A stretch of DNA of 64,000 nt from DATNPX01 sp036702975 (GTDB lineage Bacteria; Cyanobacteriota; Vampirovibrionia; Obscuribacterales; Obscuribacteraceae). Positions 61,444-64,000 of the stretch are shown piece by piece (the first letter of the stretch is position 1; every line of letters begins with the position of its first letter). The notes below the pieces were generated by a model, which was given only the letters and a program-made list of their open reading frames with translations, did not search any database and had not been told where the DNA came from. The stretch lies in contig DATNPX010000020.1 in assembly GCA_036702975.1 (NCBI GenBank), forward strand, positions 1 to 64,000, given 5' to 3'. The translations under genes were made by a program, and so were the position numbers.

Positions 61444-62823
61444 CTACTTGCTTTTATTTCTGTTGTCCACAATACGCACCGCTTTTCCTTCACTGCGCGC
61501 GATCGAATTTGGCTTTAACAACTTGATTGATGCAGTCAGTCCGAGACTGTCTTTCAACAACGACTGCACCTTCTTGCTGAGCCTGGTGCAGTCGGCGTGT
61601 GTCGCGTCGAAGACGCCCCATTTGTTCGCCAGGTCTTCGTGCACTTCGATGTGAACTTGCAAGGTGTCTAGAGCTTTCTCTCTGTCAAGATGCAGCTGGT
61701 AGTGCGGAGCCAACTCTTCCAGCTGTAGTAATGCTTTCTCGATCTCAGACGGGAAGACATTCACGCCACGAATGATCAACATGTCGTCGATGCGTGCCTT
61801 CACTCGCGACATGCGTACCATGGTGCGCCCACATACACAGCGCTCATAGTTGAGCCTCGACAGGTCGCCGGTTCTGTAACGAATGACCGGAATCGCTTGT
61901 TTTGTGAGAGATGTGAAAACGAGCTCGCCCTCCTCGCCTTCGGGAAGGACCTCGCCTGTCTCGCGGTCGATTACCTCTGCCAGGAAATGGTCTTCCCAGA
62001 TGTGCAGACCGTTTTTACCTTCGACGCACTCCATGGACACGCCTGGTCCCATGATTTCGCTCAAGCCATAAATGTCGAGCGCGTTTATCTTCAGCCGTTG
62101 CTCCAGTTGAGTGCGCATCTCTTCAGTCCATGGCTCGGCACCAAAAATGCCCACTTCGAGCTTGATTTTGTCGCGAGAGACGCCGATCTCGTCCATCGTG
62201 AAAGCGATGTTCAAAGCATAAGAAGGCGTAGAGCAGAGGACCCGCGCCCCAAAATCCTGCAAAAGCAAAATCTGTTGCTGCGTTCTGCCACCAGACGCTG
62301 GAACAACTGTTGCGCCCAAAGTCTCGGCGCCGTAGTGCAGTCCCAGACCACCGGTAAAGAGCCCATATCCGTAAGCATTGTGAACGATGTCACCTGGACG
62401 TGTGCCTGCTGCTGCTAACGAACGCGCCACCACTTCTGCCCAGACGGCCAGGTCTTCCTTGGTGTATCCAACTACTGTTGGCTTGCCTTTGGTCCCCGAT
62501 GAGGCGTGTAATCGAGCAATTTGTGCTTGCGGTACCGCGAACAATCCAAAAGGATAGTTCTCGCGCAGATCTGTCTTTTGTGTGAAAGGAAAATCTTTCA
62601 GGTCGTCAAGCGACTTGAGCTGTTCCGGTTGAACACCAAACTCGGAGAACAGCTTGTGGTAAAAACGAACGTTCTTGTAGACGTGGGCGAGTCTATCTTT
62701 CAGCCTTTCCAGCTGCATCTGCCGCAGCTCGCTTCGCGCTGCGCATTCCACTTTGCTATTCCAGGCATGCACTTGTGACTTGATCGCCATGATGGAGCGA
62801 GCGGAAAGGAAACAATGCACCAT
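61444..62823 (-). CDS. paaK: Phenylacetate-CoA ligase
   Basis: Activates phenylacetate (or a related aryl acid) to its CoA thioester with ATP. The 459-residue protein follows E. coli PaaK closely: FPFTQKTDLRENYPFGLFAV, HASSGTKGKPTVVGYTKED, VHNAYGYGLFTGGLGLHYGA, GIFGAEPWTEEMR, LDIYGLSEIMGPGVSMECVE, PVIRYRTGDLSRL and DDMLIIRGVNVFPSEIE. The P-loop reads SGTKGKPT where SGTTGKPT is usual. ATG 62823 (AGG five bases upstream) and ATG 62790 are both possible starts. It is the first gene of the minus-strand aryl-CoA operon. Confidence 0.93.
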   Translation of the reverse strand: MVHCFLSARSIMAIKSQVHAWNSKVECAARSELRQMQLERLKDRLAHVYKNVRFYHKLFSEFGVQPEQLKSLDDLKDFPFTQKTDLRENYPFGLFAVPQAQIARLHASSGTKGKPTVVGYTKEDLAVWAEVVARSLAAAGTRPGDIVHNAYGYGLFTGGLGLHYGAETLGATVVPASGGRTQQQILLLQDFGARVLCSTPSYALNIAFTMDEIGVSRDKIKLEVGIFGAEPWTEEMRTQLEQRLKINALDIYGLSEIMGPGVSMECVEGKNGLHIWEDHFLAEVIDRETGEVLPEGEEGELVFTSLTKQAIPVIRYRTGDLSRLNYERCVCGRTMVRMSRVKARIDDMLIIRGVNVFPSEIEKALLQLEELAPHYQLHLDREKALDTLQVHIEVHEDLANKWGVFDATHADCTRLSKKVQSLLKDSLGLTASIKLLKPNSIARSEGKAVRIVDNRNKSK

Positions 62824-63003
62824 AATAACCTGTAGAAATCGTTAAAGAGTGGAAGAAAAGGTTAGGGTTTTACCGCTCGGGCTGACTCCAGTAAGTACGA
62901 ACCCTTATGCGAAAGGGCACCGTCCGGTAGATCCCAAGAACCGGGTGAGAACGAGACCGTAAAGTCCTCTAGAGTCCAAATAGGGAAGAGCTAGAATCTG
63001 CCA
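62824..63003. other. Possibly structured intergenic stretch
   Basis: Between divergent paaK and the last gene. It holds small nested inverted repeats: CCCTT with AAGGG near 62899-62915 and CCGG with CCGG near 62924-62943. It matches no riboswitch I know. It may be a leader for the downstream gene or only the two promoters. Confidence 0.3.
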
Positions 63004-64000
63004 GTGCAAGACAATCCAAGTCCTCCCTCCGATTCGTATTCCGAATCCGCTCGAGGCACAAAAGATCGAATTATGGGCGACCACCGTATTTGGTGGTTGC
63101 TTGCGCTCGCTGGTATAGGCGCATTTGTATTCTTCTTCAAATACGATGATGCTTTCTCGACAGCATCGATTGACTTAAGCGTTCCGCGCGATGAGATCAC
63201 CACAGCAGCGCGGGCCCTAAGCCGTGAACTCGGCTACGAGAAAGACAAAACCATCGACTCTACTATTTTTGACGAGGACGAAAACACCAAAACCTTTCTT
63301 GAGTTCGAGCTTGGAAGCAAACGAGCGAGCGAACTGATGCGCTCAGAAATTCCAGTATGGACCTGGGTATCTCGCTTCTGCCGAGAACGTGAGCCTGAGG
63401 ACTGCACTGTAACGCTGGCTCCAGACAAACGATTGATAAAGTTTCGGCATTCTGTTCCAAACGACTGGTCTTTGCCTTCCCTCTCGCACGCGCAGGCTGA
63501 GAAACTGGCACGCGAATTCGTCGAACAACGTGCGAACCGTTCTCTGCAGGGCTACGAACTAGTTGCGGACCAGACACTGACCAGGCTTAAAAGACGGGAT
63601 TTTAGTTTCATATGGGAAAATCGTGCGCGTGATTTCAATGGTGCCCGGCAACGATTTTCTGTGGATGTTGTTGGCAACAAAGTCGGCGCTTTTAGTGAAC
63701 TGCTCAATTTACCCGAATCGTGGAAGCGCCGCTATGAAAAAATGCGCTCTTATAACACGCAGCTATTTAATGCTGCTTCGGCCCTTTATGCAATTTTGCT
63801 GGCTATTACTGTTATTTATTTCTTCTTTGTTGTTGCCACCAATAAGGTTCGTTGGCGCAGCGCCATAATCTATTCCGCCGCGTTTGCGATAGTGCAGTCT
63901 CTTGAGAGCTTCAATAACTGGCCGGTAGTAGTCAGCCAATATGAGCCAGTCAAAACTAGCTACGGTGCCTATCTCGCCGAGCAGGTTTTTTCGCGATTTC
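63004..64000 (+). CDS. Membrane protein resembling CPBP-protease N-terminal region (cut by window end)
   Basis: The frame is open to the right edge with no stop, so the gene is partial. A first helix (RIWWLLALAGIGAFVFFF) is followed by a ~200-residue extracytoplasmic region: AARALSRELGYEKDK, PVWTWVSRFCRERE, KFRHSVPNDWSLPSLSHAQA, LKRRDFSFIWENR, ARQRFSVDVVGNKVG. Then come LPESWKRRYEKMRSYN and further helices (LYAILLAITVIYFFFVVATN). This pattern occurs ahead of the CAAX-protease (CPBP) domain in large membrane proteases, whose catalytic part would lie beyond the window. The start is uncertain: GTG 63004 (purine-rich GGGAAGAG upstream) or ATG 63073. Confidence 0.7.
   Translation, partial: MQDNPSPPSDSYSESARGTKDRIMGDHRIWWLLALAGIGAFVFFFKYDDAFSTASIDLSVPRDEITTAARALSRELGYEKDKTIDSTIFDEDENTKTFLEFELGSKRASELMRSEIPVWTWVSRFCREREPEDCTVTLAPDKRLIKFRHSVPNDWSLPSLSHAQAEKLAREFVEQRANRSLQGYELVADQTLTRLKRRDFSFIWENRARDFNGARQRFSVDVVGNKVGAFSELLNLPESWKRRYEKMRSYNTQLFNAASALYAILLAITVIYFFFVVATNKVRWRSAIIYSAAFAIVQSLESFNNWPVVVSQYEPVKTSYGAYLAEQVFSRF

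Overview
The window looks like chromosomal DNA from a non-photosynthetic relative of cyanobacteria (Melainabacteria/Vampirovibrionia, most like an Obscuribacter-type organism). This is an inference from several features: roughly 50% GC; a NAD(P)H dehydrogenase cluster without the NADH-binding subunits; many TPR proteins with signal peptides; Ser/Thr kinases fused to TPR or LRR tails; a LysM protein; and proline/glycine-rich secreted proteins. I saw no rRNA, tRNA, CRISPR array or insertion sequence.

Layout. 1-1054 holds a ribosomal protein S1 gene folded back on itself; the two arms meet tail to tail near 209-214, which looks like a chimeric or inverted join. 1642-4225 carries a 2H-phosphoesterase-like protein, a small secreted coiled-coil protein and RNase III. 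4682-11211 is an eight-gene complex I operon (nuoA/B/C/D/H/I/J/K; ndhC-K-J-H-A-I-G-E in cyanobacterial naming) with three oversized subunits. 11307-14473 (minus strand) has an old-yellow-enzyme reductase, a dCMP deaminase and a trehalose-6-phosphate-synthase-type GT20 enzyme.

The centre of interest is 14748-39109. A minus-strand operon (two TPR proteins, two small membrane proteins, a VirB10-like protein, UbiX, RimM) diverges from a long plus-strand operon. The plus-strand operon encodes two Pro/Gly-rich secreted proteins, a large lipoprotein, two tandem paralogous VirB6-like channel proteins (the second 1667 aa with a long repetitive tail), a DUF2225-like protein, a PrgI/VirB3-like protein, a VirB4-type ATPase, a small membrane protein and a VirB8/TraE-like protein. 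I read this as a reduced, divergent type IV secretion-like machine. No relaxase, VirD4 coupling protein or VirB11 is visible, so it may serve protein export or cell-cell contact rather than conjugation.

39225-50793 is mixed: a LysM protein, riboflavin genes ribE-ribBA, an SDR-SCP2 fusion, an RDD membrane protein, thiolase, NAD-dependent DNA ligase, and a small membrane protein with a TPR protein. 50912-54822 has two Ser/Thr kinases facing tail to tail. 55211-57723 holds a TIM-barrel-like secreted protein, an ATP-dependent DNA ligase and a 51-residue membrane peptide. 57873-62823 (minus) is a phenylacetate-type aryl-CoA operon: paaK, a hotdog thioesterase, an EthD-like protein, a crotonase with a zinc-ribbon tail, paaF and paaG. 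The right edge cuts a membrane protein resembling CPBP-protease N-terminal regions.
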